From assembly GCF_000739735.1 (NCBI RefSeq), contig NZ_BBJF01000019.1:62001-126000 (forward strand): a DNA stretch of 64,000 nucleotides, given 5' to 3'. Shown here one piece after another: positions 45,711 through 53,582 of the stretch. Below the pieces are notes generated by a model. That model made no database searches. It was not told the origin of the DNA and saw only the letters and a program-made list of their open reading frames with translations. Position 1 is the first letter of the stretch; every line of letters starts with the position of its first letter. A program made the position numbers and the translations under genes. This DNA comes from Paraburkholderia ginsengisoli NBRC 100965. Lineage in GTDB: Bacteria > Pseudomonadota > Gammaproteobacteria > Burkholderiales > Burkholderiaceae.

Positions 45711-45722
45711 GGACCTTAGTCC
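45711..45722 (-). promoter_or_regulatory. GGACC box C (RND-Pqi operon promoter)
   Basis: GGACCTTAGTCC, one base different from the DosR-type core GGACTTTAGTCC. On the minus strand exactly 25 nt separate it from CAAACT (45685-45680), which keeps the A and T of a −10 hexamer. It points at the secreted-protein gene and the efflux/Pqi genes behind it. Confidence 0.6.
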
Positions 45723-45749
45723 CATATCGCGCGGTGGGGTACGCGTGCT

Positions 45750-46136
45750 TCAGGCGCGCGGCGCGCCGCCTATCGCGGCCTGCACCACCTCGATCAGACT
45801 GGCCGCATCGAACGGTTTGCGCAGATACGCCACTGCGCCCGACGCAAGCGCGGCAACGCGAACGGAAGGCTCGTCGTGCGCGGTGATCATGACGACCGGC
45901 AAACCCAGCGGCACGAGCCGACGCTGAACTTCCAGTCCGCCGGTGCCCGGCATCTGAACGTCCAGAACGACGCACGCGGGCCGGTATGACGGATCTGTCG
46001 ACAGCGCATTCAGAAACTCGTCGCCACCTGAAAACGTCTCCGCGTCGATTCCAGCGGCGCGCAGCAGACGCTTGATGGCCCGGCAAACCGATTCGTCATC
46101 GTCGACCACAGCAACGATTGGGTTGAGGTTGACCAT
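45750..46136 (-). CDS. Receiver-only response regulator
   Basis: 128 residues, a bare REC domain: VVDDDESVCRAI acidic pocket (Asp12-14), phospho-acceptor Asp59 in VVLDVQMPG, MITAHDE (Thr) and LRKPF (Lys). It is closest in style to the receiver of FixJ-type regulators but lacks a DNA-binding domain. Such proteins act as phosphate sinks or relays to other partners. The FixJ-like regulator and its kinase are encoded just upstream on the same strand, so it may compete for the same kinase (inference). A GGACC box precedes it. Confidence 0.88.
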   Translation of the reverse strand: MVNLNPIVAVVDDDESVCRAIKRLLRAAGIDAETFSGGDEFLNALSTDPSYRPACVVLDVQMPGTGGLEVQRRLVPLGLPVVMITAHDEPSVRVAALASGAVAYLRKPFDAASLIEVVQAAIGGAPRA

Positions 46137-46217
46137 ATGACGGCGCGAACACGCGGTCGCTCCATGAGTAGACCATTGGAGCTTTCAGCCTAACGGGACA
46201 GACGCGAACGAGATATA

Positions 46218-46229
46218 GGACTTTGGTCC
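46218..46229 (-). promoter_or_regulatory. GGACC box E (receiver-only gene promoter)
   Basis: GGACTTTGGTCC, one base different from the DosR-type core GGACTTTAGTCC. On the minus strand exactly 25 nt separate it from TAGGCT (46192-46187). A start site near 46180 would leave a leader of about 43 bases before the receiver-only gene. Confidence 0.65.
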
Positions 46230-46298
46230 ACTAGCGGCGCCGGTCGCAACGAATGAGTCCGGGCGACGCTCGGGGCGCGCCGCTCGGACCATGCGGGA

Positions 46299-46922
46299 CT
46301 ACTTGTCGTTGGCCGCGTAGAGTCCGACTTTTTCCGCAAGCCGGACGAGTTCGACGATCGAGCGCGCCTTCATCTTCTCCATCACGCGCGCCCGATGAAT
46401 CTTGATGGTCTTTTCGGCCGCGCCAAGATCGCTCGCGACCTGCTTGTTCAGACGCCCCGTTAGAACGAGCGCCATGACTTCGCGCTCGCGGCGCGTGAGA
46501 TGATTGACGCGCTCCTGCAGCTCCGCCGTTTCGCTTCTTTTCGCAAACTCGATGCAGGCGCGTTCGAGCGCACGATCTATCGCGGCGAGCAACAACGATT
46601 CGCACACTGGCTTGGGCAGAAAATCGAGCGCGCCGCCCTTCATGGCCTCGACGCTCGAACTGACGTCGCCACGCCCGGTCAGAAAAACGATGGGGACGCG
46701 CTGGTTGAGATTGCGCTGCACGTCCAGTCCGGTCATGCCCGGCATCTGCAGATCGAGAACGACGCATGCAGGTGTACTGACCAGATCGGCCTCGTCCAGA
46801 AAGGCTTCCGCACTCTCGAAAGATTCGACGTGATAACCCGAAGCGCGTAGCAGCCGGGCGAGCGCGCATCGCACCCGCTCATCGTCGTCGACGATAAAGA
46901 CACGGGCGGCGCCCGGACTCAC
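46299..46922 (-). CDS. FixJ-family response regulator (REC + LuxR-type HTH)
   Basis: 207 residues from a GTG at 46922 that overlaps the kinase stop by four bases; an upstream extension is open but not needed. The receiver domain has VFIVDDDERVRCAL, phospho-acceptor Asp57 in CVVLDLQMPGMTG, FLTGRGDV and LPKPV. The C-terminal LuxR-type HTH (~145-200) is LTRREREVMALVLTGRLNKQ with AAEKTIKIHRARVMEKMKA. The length matches FixJ (about 205). It binds DNA after phosphorylation by the adjacent kinase and is the best local candidate to read the GGACC boxes (inference). Confidence 0.92.
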   Translation of the reverse strand: MSPGAARVFIVDDDERVRCALARLLRASGYHVESFESAEAFLDEADLVSTPACVVLDLQMPGMTGLDVQRNLNQRVPIVFLTGRGDVSSSVEAMKGGALDFLPKPVCESLLLAAIDRALERACIEFAKRSETAELQERVNHLTRREREVMALVLTGRLNKQVASDLGAAEKTIKIHRARVMEKMKARSIVELVRLAEKVGLYAANDK

Positions 46923-48346
46923 GACGGCCGGTGGTGGTCTCGTCGCAGGTCCGCACCCTGTGGCAATGCTATGTGAAATGACGCTCCCTTGTCCTCGTTG
47001 TTCTCCGCCCATAGCTGGCCTCCGTGCGCCGTCACGATCGTGCGGCTGATAGACAGACCCAGTCCTAGTCCCTGAGGTTTGGTGGTGAAAAATGGCCTGA
47101 ATATTTTGCTCATCTTCTCGGCGCTCAACCCCGGACCCCGGTCTTTCACCGTGATCCGTACGCCGCCCGCCGGTTCTTCCCGTACCGTCGTCTCGATCAC
47201 GCGATCCTTCGGCTCGCATTCCTTTACCGCATCGAAGGCGTTAAGCAGCAGATTGAGTACGACCTGCTGCAGTTGAACCTTGTCGCCGAATACCATCGAC
47301 AGAGACTCGGCAATGTCGAATTGCGTGCGGACCCGTCGCGCGGTCGCATCGCCATGCACGAGCAGAGCAATGTCGCGGACTACGCCGCCCACGTTCACCG
47401 GCTGCAGCTCCACGTCGCCTTTTCGCACCATCGTGCGGATCTTCCGGATCACTTCGCTCGCGCGACAGTTATCCAGAATGATGTCGTCCACCGCTTCGCG
47501 CAGTTCCTCCCTGTTGATGTTCTTCGAATCGATGAATTTCTGCGCGGCCTGCGCGTTGCTCAGAATCGCGGTAAGCGGCTGGTTCAGTTCGTGTGCAAGC
47601 GAACTCGCCAGTTCCCCCAACGACGCCACTCGCGCCAGATGCGTGAGTTCCTTGTGGTTCCGATCCACTTCGCGACACGCATTGCGGCTCGATACCGTGA
47701 CGATCTGCAAGATCTCGTTGGACGCGCGATATTGGGTCGTCGCGGTTTCCACGTGGAAACCCTCACCGTCACTGCGCCGCGCGAAGCGCATTTGCGTGCG
47801 TGCGTCTTCGGCGATGCTGTTTCCGACGCCATCGTTCACGGCCGCCGGCGAACGGAAATCGCGCAAGCCACGGATCGGAAATAGCAGCTCGGTCGACGCG
47901 CCAATCAATTCTTTTCTGGTGTAGCCGAATAGTTGCGTGGTGCTGGCGTTCGCGAAAGCTATCCGGTTCTGCGAATCGACCGCGAGAGTGCAGACGGGCA
48001 AGATTTCCAGCGCGTCCTTCAACGACATTTTCTCGTCCAACGTCATCCCACGTCGCGGACGTGCGCTTGCGCGCAGCCATGCCACGCATGCGCCTGCGTA
48101 TCTGCGCCAGCGCGGCGTCGAACGGACAAGCGCGGTTTCAGCGGCAGCGACGCGCATGCCGGACCCAGGCTCCGGCGCTGCCGGACTCCGATGTTCCGGA
48201 GCACGAATCGAGTGAGGGCTGGAGCTTAAGAGCGATGCGTCCCGCTGCGGGCTCTGAGGCAGACGGCGCTGTTGCACATAGCAGGCCATAGCCAATCCGG
48301 CCACGCCTTGCATCAGGCCTTTTCCATGCACAATCAGATTGATCAT
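46919..48346 (-). CDS. PAS-domain sensor histidine kinase (FixL-like)
   Basis: 475 residues from the ATG at 48346, which has GGAG six bases upstream. A variable N-terminal ~105 residues (one weak hydrophobic stretch, then Arg/Ser/Pro-rich) precedes a PAS domain (~113-225: ILPVCTLAVDSQNRIAFANA). HisKA has His252 in ASLGELASSLAHELNQPLTA; HATPase has N box NLLLNAFDAV, DRGPGL and GLGLGLSIS. The kinase half is FixL/DctB-like. The PAS region aligned with the heme-binding helix of FixL (PIRGLRDFRSP) has no His, so a FixL-type heme is not supported. It overlaps and presumably phosphorylates the FixJ-like regulator. Confidence 0.92.
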   Translation of the reverse strand: MINLIVHGKGLMQGVAGLAMACYVQQRRLPQSPQRDASLLSSSPHSIRAPEHRSPAAPEPGSGMRVAAAETALVRSTPRWRRYAGACVAWLRASARPRRGMTLDEKMSLKDALEILPVCTLAVDSQNRIAFANASTTQLFGYTRKELIGASTELLFPIRGLRDFRSPAAVNDGVGNSIAEDARTQMRFARRSDGEGFHVETATTQYRASNEILQIVTVSSRNACREVDRNHKELTHLARVASLGELASSLAHELNQPLTAILSNAQAAQKFIDSKNINREELREAVDDIILDNCRASEVIRKIRTMVRKGDVELQPVNVGGVVRDIALLVHGDATARRVRTQFDIAESLSMVFGDKVQLQQVVLNLLLNAFDAVKECEPKDRVIETTVREEPAGGVRITVKDRGPGLSAEKMSKIFRPFFTTKPQGLGLGLSISRTIVTAHGGQLWAENNEDKGASFHIALPQGADLRRDHHRPS

Positions 48347-49349
48347 CGGTATCTCCGTCACCAATGCTTAGTGCATGTATCAGGTCAACACTCCCGCAAC
48401 ATCGGGCCTGCCGGATTACACCACCCGGTCCTATTCCGTGGCCGATTGCGTCGTACGTCGGTAATCTGGAAACAGTATAGGATCATCAAGCGTCGTTTTC
48501 AGAATAAATAGGCGCAACTTTTACGGGTTCGCCTGTTACTGTAGGCTAAGGTATCCGGTATTTTCTGACATACATCAGCATTGCCGGAGTATCGGCAATT
48601 TGATTCCATAGCTGGTCAATTATCGATTCGCCTTTCGAGAGGTTCGATAAACCGACCGCACGGTCCTTTGTATTTTTCCGGAGAGCGTTCGGCGACTCCT
48701 CGCTGGAATCATCTCCTGGTCCGCCTTTCAGGGGTACCGCATGCTTTATGTTTTTTCAGGAAACGATTTCGCGGCGGCATTCGAGTGGCGTCAATCACGT
48801 TTTCCGTGTGTGCATACATACGTCCTCGCGAGGAATAGCGTGTCAAAAATCTCGAACGACTTGAGCTACGCTCGTGGTTAACCCCTTGGCCCAATCCAAC
48901 ATGTATAGGGGGACCATTAACTCGCATGCGGCGCTTTCGAGCAACTCTCAACGCCGTGTAATTGATATTGAAGCGGTCGCTTCGATCCGGCACTAAAAGT
49001 CGCCGACGCCGCGCGCCAATTCGGCGCCAGGTTTTCAAATGGAGTGGGACGCCGTCATACCTATTAACGGAAAAGTCGGCGTCGAAATTCAGCGAAGCTG
49101 CTTTGCAGAGAGACGCAGCGCAGCGGAGCGAGAGGCTTCATCGCAGTGTGCGTTGTTTGCGGCGTCGAACAGGCACGCGCGTCGAGAAGAACACGGGCGG
49201 CTTGCCGAGCCTCGCGTTTGCGTCGGTCTGGCGGAATAGCCGGGAGCCTCGCAGTGGGCTCCCCGCCATCCGCCATTGCAGAGTAGCGAAACGATTACAC
49301 GGTCGGTGACAACCACGCTCGATCCGGCATGGCGGCACAGTCTCGCGCG
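48347..49349. other. AT-rich gene-free stretch
   Basis: About 1 kb between the kinase start and the SYLF gene. 48440-48960 is markedly poorer in GC than the surrounding coding DNA. Short frames occur on both strands but none has a ribosome-binding site with protein-like content. It presumably carries the kinase promoter. One inverted repeat is listed separately. Confidence 0.55.
48580..48599. promoter_or_regulatory. Inverted repeat in the AT-rich stretch
   Basis: ATTGCCG-GAGTAT-CGGCAAT, seven-base perfect arms with a six-base spacer. No T-run follows. Possible operator; it lies about 235 bases upstream of the kinase start. Confidence 0.4.
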
Positions 49350-49937
49350 TTATATGTCGAGCCTCGTCACCTTCGTGCCGGCGAGCGACAAATCCGCCAT
49401 CAAACCCGCGTTGGTCAATACGAGTGCCACGACTTGCGAAGTCGCCGACGTCGTGTCGATTGCGCCATTGGCGCCCACTTTCGCGACCGACACCCCCATG
49501 TCCGCGCCGGCCGACCAGCCCGACGAGTTACGGAACTTGTCCAGCGCGTCCTTCGTCATGAACAGGAAGATGATCGCGGTCGACTGGACGCCGGCCTGAA
49601 ATCCGAATGAAGCGGCGGTCGTACTGTAGTAGCCGACCGTCGCGCCGCCGACCCGCAACGCCCCCTCGCCGTACTCGCCACCGACAATGAAGGCCGCTTT
49701 TTTCACCGACGGGAAAACCAGCACGCCTTGGGCCTTCGACATGAGTTCATTCGAACCCTTTACCGTCGACGTCAATCGCGACAACGTTCCGTTCACGGCC
49801 GCATCGATCTCCTGCCGCTTCGATGCGTTGGTTTCCGGACTCTTGCCGCTGCCGGATGTCATGGTGCAACCCGCCAGGGCCGCGCTCGCAGTAACACCTG
49901 AAATCGCGATCGTTTGCACAAAGTTCCGTCTGTTCAT
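49350..49937 (-). CDS. SYLF-domain (YSC84-related) lipoprotein
   Basis: 195 residues. Lipoprotein signal peptide with LAGC (Cys24). The SYLF/Ysc84 domain (~65-190) has LMSKAQGVLVFPSVKKAAF, GGEYGEGALRVGGATVGYY and TTAASFGFQAGVQSTAII, and ends MADLSLAGTKVTRLDI. In bacteria these are small envelope lipoproteins that bind lipids; the precise role is unclear. The gap upstream (49938-50280) holds box D and no other gene. AATGGAGGTCGATA precedes the ATG. Confidence 0.88.
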   Translation of the reverse strand: MNRRNFVQTIAISGVTASAALAGCTMTSGSGKSPETNASKRQEIDAAVNGTLSRLTSTVKGSNELMSKAQGVLVFPSVKKAAFIVGGEYGEGALRVGGATVGYYSTTAASFGFQAGVQSTAIIFLFMTKDALDKFRNSSGWSAGADMGVSVAKVGANGAIDTTSATSQVVALVLTNAGLMADLSLAGTKVTRLDI

Positions 49938-50223
49938 TATCGACCTCCATTGTGGTTACAGTGCGAATCGCCAGTCCCCGAGGTCCGGCCGCTTCGGTCC
50001 CTTGCTCTGTCACAATCCGGCAGTAAGTTGCAGTGCTGCTCGTGTTGCCGGTCCATCGCCCGCTTCATGCGCGGAGCCGTGAAGCGCGTCGCCGCTTCTG
50101 CTTCGCACAGCACGGATGGCCGTATTCCGCCGGACCTGTCGAACCGGAAAGTCTTCGGCGGGTGGCAACGGCGGCGGCAACATCTCCGCTTCCATGATGT
50201 CACGGCGAGGCAATTGGGAAATC

Positions 50224-50235
50224 GGACCTTGGTCT
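50224..50235 (-). promoter_or_regulatory. GGACC box D (SYLF gene promoter)
   Basis: GGACCTTGGTCT, one base from the consensus. On the minus strand CATCAT lies 24 nt further on, one base short of the usual spacing. The predicted leader to the SYLF gene would be about 250 bases, so this is the weakest member of the set. The 343-base gap around it shows no gene. Confidence 0.45.
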
Positions 50236-50280
50236 TACAGACAGCTAGCGACGACGCCAGGCGCGACAGCCGTCCGCGGA

Positions 50281-50961
50281 TCATCCGCCGAGCGAAATGA
50301 TCGCGACGGTCAGCGCGACGCCCAGCGCGGCCATCGCCAGCCCCGCTTTCCAGCCGCTGAACCCGGCGTGATAACCGAGCGCCATCCCACTGCCGAACAA
50401 CATGGCGATGGTCAGCACTCGCGAAACGATCAACGCCGTGGGGACGTCGCTAAACAGCACGAAGGGCAATGCAACCGGAAACGTCGACGCCACCACGATC
50501 ACGAAGATGCCCACCGCGCCGATCACGTCGTCGCGCACGAAGACCGGGCGTCGCGGCAAATCCGGTAGCGTGGCCACGCGCGCACGGATGAGCTCGAGCT
50601 CCGTATCGGCGATCAGCGGTGTAATCCAGGGAGGCAATGCCTTGCGCAGCGCGCGAACGCCGGCGGCCGCGTCCGACTGATGCTTGATAGTCCACGCGAG
50701 CGTCAACCGCCGACCGCGATTGGTCAACGTGCGGACGAGAAACATCACCGCGTCGGCGAGACCCCACGCGAGGTTGCAACCCAGCGCCGTGTAGAACATT
50801 TTTCGCCCGGCGCCTTCGCCGGCGGTCGCGGCCGACACCGCGCCGACGAACGTGAGCGCCATGAAGAGACCAAAGCACAATTCCGACACCCGGTCGACGG
50901 TATCGAGAACCGGCTCGCGAGCGTCGTTGCCTTGCTGATCCGTTAGACCGGTAACGTCCAT
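50281..50961 (-). CDS. VIT/CCC1-like integral membrane protein
   Basis: 226 residues from the ATG at 50961, with GGGAG five bases upstream. Five hydrophobic segments: VSELCFGLFMALTFVGAVSA near the N-terminus, then ALGCNLAWGLADAVMFLV, VIGAVGIFVIVVASTFPVAL and two at the C-terminus, with a cytoplasmic helical loop between. R/E-x-CFGL...A...G in the first helix recalls VIT1/CCC1 iron/manganese transporters, but similarity is partial. Inner membrane. The FNR-like stress neighbours do not fix a substrate. Confidence 0.65.
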   Translation of the reverse strand: MDVTGLTDQQGNDAREPVLDTVDRVSELCFGLFMALTFVGAVSAATAGEGAGRKMFYTALGCNLAWGLADAVMFLVRTLTNRGRRLTLAWTIKHQSDAAAGVRALRKALPPWITPLIADTELELIRARVATLPDLPRRPVFVRDDVIGAVGIFVIVVASTFPVALPFVLFSDVPTALIVSRVLTIAMLFGSGMALGYHAGFSGWKAGLAMAALGVALTVAIISLGG

Positions 50962-51111
50962 GAGATCTCCCGCCGCGATGACCGACGTCTGAGTCCGTGG
51001 CGATGGCCGCGATCGGGCCAGTGCGTTGCAGTCGATCCGGCGACGATCGCCGAATCGACGATCCACTGGCAGACTCGTACAGCATAAGGTCCACCAACCG
51101 CCGCCGGTATT

Positions 51112-51123
51112 GGACCAAGGTCG
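51112..51123 (+). promoter_or_regulatory. GGACC box F (PPK2 promoter)
   Basis: GGACCAAGGTCG on the plus strand (CGACCTTGGTCC on the other). Exactly 25 nt separate it from TACATT (51149-51154), the best −10 match of the set. A start near 51161 would leave a leader of about 46 bases to ppk2. Confidence 0.65.
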
Positions 51124-51207
51124 TATGGCCTTCGCGCGTGCCGCGCCCTACATTGCGAAAAGATCGTTGGATAGCGATCCCGTTCACGTACGCGCGGAGA
51201 CATGGTA

Positions 51208-52023
51208 ATGGCGAAGACCGAGGCGACAGGCGACCCACCCGTCGAAAACAAATCACTGTCGTACAAGGAGTACCGGAAGGCGTTGTTCCAGTTGCACGTC
51301 GAACTGGTCAAGCTTCAGGAATGGGTGGTGCAAACGGGCAGCAAGGTCTGCATCGTTTTCGAAGGACGCGATGGCGCGGGCAAAGGCGGCACGATCAAGG
51401 CGCTCACCGAGCGCGTGAGTCCGCGCGTGTTTCGCGTCGTCGCGCTGCCCGCACCGAGCGAGCGCGAAAAAAGCCAGATGTACGTGCAGCGCTATCTGCC
51501 GCATTTACCAGCGGCCGGGGAAGTCGTGATCTTCGACCGCAGCTGGTACAACCGCGCGGGCGTCGAACGGGTGATGGGCTTCTGTACCGATGAGGAAGCG
51601 CAGAGTTTCCTCGCAGCCGTACCGCTCGTCGAGCAGGCGATCGTCGAGTCCGGCGTGATCCTCCTCAAATACTGGCTGGAGGTCAGTCCCGAGGAACAGA
51701 CGCGCCGTCTCGAAGCGCGCATTCACGACGGTCGCAAAGTGTGGAAGCTCACGGATATGGATTTGAAATCCTATAGCCGCTGGTATGAGTACTCGCGTGC
51801 GCGCGACGCGATGTTCGAAGCGTCGGACACGGAGATCGCGTCGTGGTATGTGGCGAACTCGAACGACAAGCGGCGCGTGCGGTTGAACATCATTAGCGAT
51901 GTGCTGAGCAGGATTCCGTACGAGCAGATGCCCCGCAAGAAGGTGACGCTGCCGAAGCGGCAGAAAGCTCACGGCTATCAGGAGCCGGATTATCCGTTCA
52001 AGTATGTCATTGAGCGATTCTGA
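51208..52023 (+). CDS. ppk2: Polyphosphate kinase 2 (PPK2)
   Basis: 271 residues from the ATG at 51208, seven bases after GGAGA (an ATG at 51202 is too close). Walker A is FEGRDGAGKGG (residues 51-61), Walker B/lid region VIFDRSWYNRAGVE (Asp110), and DLKSYSRWYEYSRARD a further conserved block. Single-domain PPK2 uses polyphosphate to phosphorylate nucleoside di- or monophosphates, or the reverse. Cytoplasmic. Polyphosphate use is typical of stress and oxygen-limited states. A GGACC box lies at the proper distance upstream. Confidence 0.93.
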   Translation: MAKTEATGDPPVENKSLSYKEYRKALFQLHVELVKLQEWVVQTGSKVCIVFEGRDGAGKGGTIKALTERVSPRVFRVVALPAPSEREKSQMYVQRYLPHLPAAGEVVIFDRSWYNRAGVERVMGFCTDEEAQSFLAAVPLVEQAIVESGVILLKYWLEVSPEEQTRRLEARIHDGRKVWKLTDMDLKSYSRWYEYSRARDAMFEASDTEIASWYVANSNDKRRVRLNIISDVLSRIPYEQMPRKKVTLPKRQKAHGYQEPDYPFKYVIERF

Positions 52024-52028
52024 GTAGG

Positions 52029-52046
52029 GGCGGGTGCAATCCCGCC
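52029..52046 (+). terminator. Hairpin after ppk2
   Basis: GGCGGG-TGCAAT-CCCGCC starts six bases after the stop codon. No T-run follows, so it is either a weak terminator or an mRNA 3' stabiliser. Confidence 0.4.
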
Positions 52047-52301
52047 GGATTGACCCGCGCGTTGTCAAACGTGCGATTCCCCCCTGCATGCACCGTTGAA
52101 GCGCAAGGTGATTTCCTCGCGAAGCCTGCGAGCGCACGCGCGAGATTTTCCCATCGGTAGCCGTCGACGTGATCTCTTCTCCTCAATTGAACTGAGGTAC
52201 GGCGCCCGCACAGCCAGGTACACCCGTTGCGCTATCAGATTGCCACTAAACGGAGCCTTCGCTCCTGTCATTCCACGCATTGCAACCTTGCAGGTATATC
52301 T

Positions 52302-53018
52302 ATGAGACTCCTCACTATCCAGGGCGGTCTACCCCGTGTGTCATGGGGTTCCGTCATCGCGGGCGTCATTCTTTCCCTGACCGTCTATCTCATCCTCAGT
52401 GTGCTCGGCGCGGCGATCGGAATGTCCGCGCTTTCTCCACTGTCCCGCCCCAACCCGCTGCAAGGTTTTGGTTTCGGGTCCGGCGCCTATCTGATCGTGA
52501 TGACGGTCATCGCGGTGTTTATCGGCTCCTACTTCGCGGGTCGCTGCGCGCCCGTGCTCGGTTGGCTTCACGGCCTGCTGGCGTGGGCCGTCATGATTCT
52601 CCTCGTGGTGTATAGCGCCACGTCGTTGATCGGAAGCGCTGTCAGCGCCGCGGGAAGCCTCGCGTCGACCGGCGCGACAGTCGGCGCGGCGGCCAGTCCG
52701 TCGGGTTCCGTGGGCGCGATGACCAACTCGTTGACGCAACGGGCGCAGGGCGCGATTGCCTCTGCCACCGCTGAAGCGTCGAGTCCGCAAGCGCAAGCCG
52801 ATGCACGTCAGGCCGCCGACACCGCGGCACGCGGCGTAGCGCGCGCGTCGTGGTTTTCGTTTGCCGCACTGCTGGTCGGCGCGATCATCTCCATCGTTTC
52901 GGGTCATGCAGGCTTTCGCCATCAACCGCCGTTCGAAGAAGCCGGCGGCGGATCGAGCGATGACGTCGTCGCGCGCCGCCAACCGGTCCGCGCGACGCCG
53001 GCGCAACCGGCCCGTTGA
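52302..53018 (+). CDS. Hypothetical four-helix membrane protein
   Basis: 238 residues from the ATG at 52302; the ribosome site is weak (AGG seven bases upstream). Hydrophobic segments: VSWGSVIAGVILSLTVYLIL, YLIVMTVIAVFIGSYFAG, LHGLLAWAVMILLVVYSATS and, after an Ala/Ser/Gln-rich soluble loop, WFSFAALLVGAIISIV. The Gly/Ala small-residue pattern suggests tight helix packing. The C-terminal tail is polar. The family is known to me only as an uncharacterised membrane protein. It precedes two DUF2382 genes on the same strand. Confidence 0.7.
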   Translation: MRLLTIQGGLPRVSWGSVIAGVILSLTVYLILSVLGAAIGMSALSPLSRPNPLQGFGFGSGAYLIVMTVIAVFIGSYFAGRCAPVLGWLHGLLAWAVMILLVVYSATSLIGSAVSAAGSLASTGATVGAAASPSGSVGAMTNSLTQRAQGAIASATAEASSPQAQADARQAADTAARGVARASWFSFAALLVGAIISIVSGHAGFRHQPPFEEAGGGSSDDVVARRQPVRATPAQPAR

Positions 53019-53048
53019 TCGGCGCTATTGGCGACCCATGGAGCTGCG

Positions 53049-53525
53049 ATGACCGACAGCAAGGAAGCAGCCAACCGCGCCGCCACACAGACCGCTGCGC
53101 CGACGAGCGTCACCGCCGTCGAGCAGCGGCTGCGGGTCGATGTCGCGGAACAGGAAACGGCAACGGTCCGCGTTCGAACCATTGTCCACAAGGAGCTGAC
53201 GGAAATACCGGTGGTACTGCAGCGCCGCGCCGTCACGATCGAGCGTGTGCCCGTCAACCGGTTTGTCGATTCCGAGTTCGAACCGTTCCGTCAAGGCGAT
53301 GTTCTGATCGTCCCGGTCTTCGAATATGTTCCGGTGACCGAAATGAAATTGATGCTGAAGGAAGAAGTCCGCATCGGCCTCGAAACAACTGAAGTAGCGA
53401 GCGTGCACGAGGCCGAAGTGCAACGGCAGGAGCTCGTCGTGGAGCGGCGAACCGGAACCGATGGAGACTGGATCGCGCAACCCGCGGCACCGTCCTCCGA
53501 AGATGGTGAGCAGTCGGCGTTTTGA
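53049..53525 (+). CDS. DUF2382 (YsnF/AvaK) domain protein, short form
   Basis: 158 residues from the ATG at 53049, with GGAG five bases upstream. A polar N-terminus precedes EQRLRVDVAEQETATVRVRT and MLKEEVRIGLETTEVASVHE, the paired beta-rich charged repeats of the DUF2382/YsnF stress domain. There is no signal peptide. Proteins of this type accumulate under general stress, but no biochemical activity is established. The next gene has the same domain with an extra N-terminal part; 57 bases separate them. Confidence 0.8.
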   Translation: MTDSKEAANRAATQTAAPTSVTAVEQRLRVDVAEQETATVRVRTIVHKELTEIPVVLQRRAVTIERVPVNRFVDSEFEPFRQGDVLIVPVFEYVPVTEMKLMLKEEVRIGLETTEVASVHEAEVQRQELVVERRTGTDGDWIAQPAAPSSEDGEQSAF

Positions 53526-53582
53526 AGAACAGCAGGTCATTCTGGCTGAGGTCAAGCCACTCACACTCTTGGAGTACTAAAA

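Noticed and set aside
45668-45720. tRNA-like stretch GTAGCTCAGTTTGGTAGC
   Set aside because: It matches a D-arm only. There is no acceptor stem, anticodon arm or T-loop at the right distance, and it lies inside a promoter with box C.
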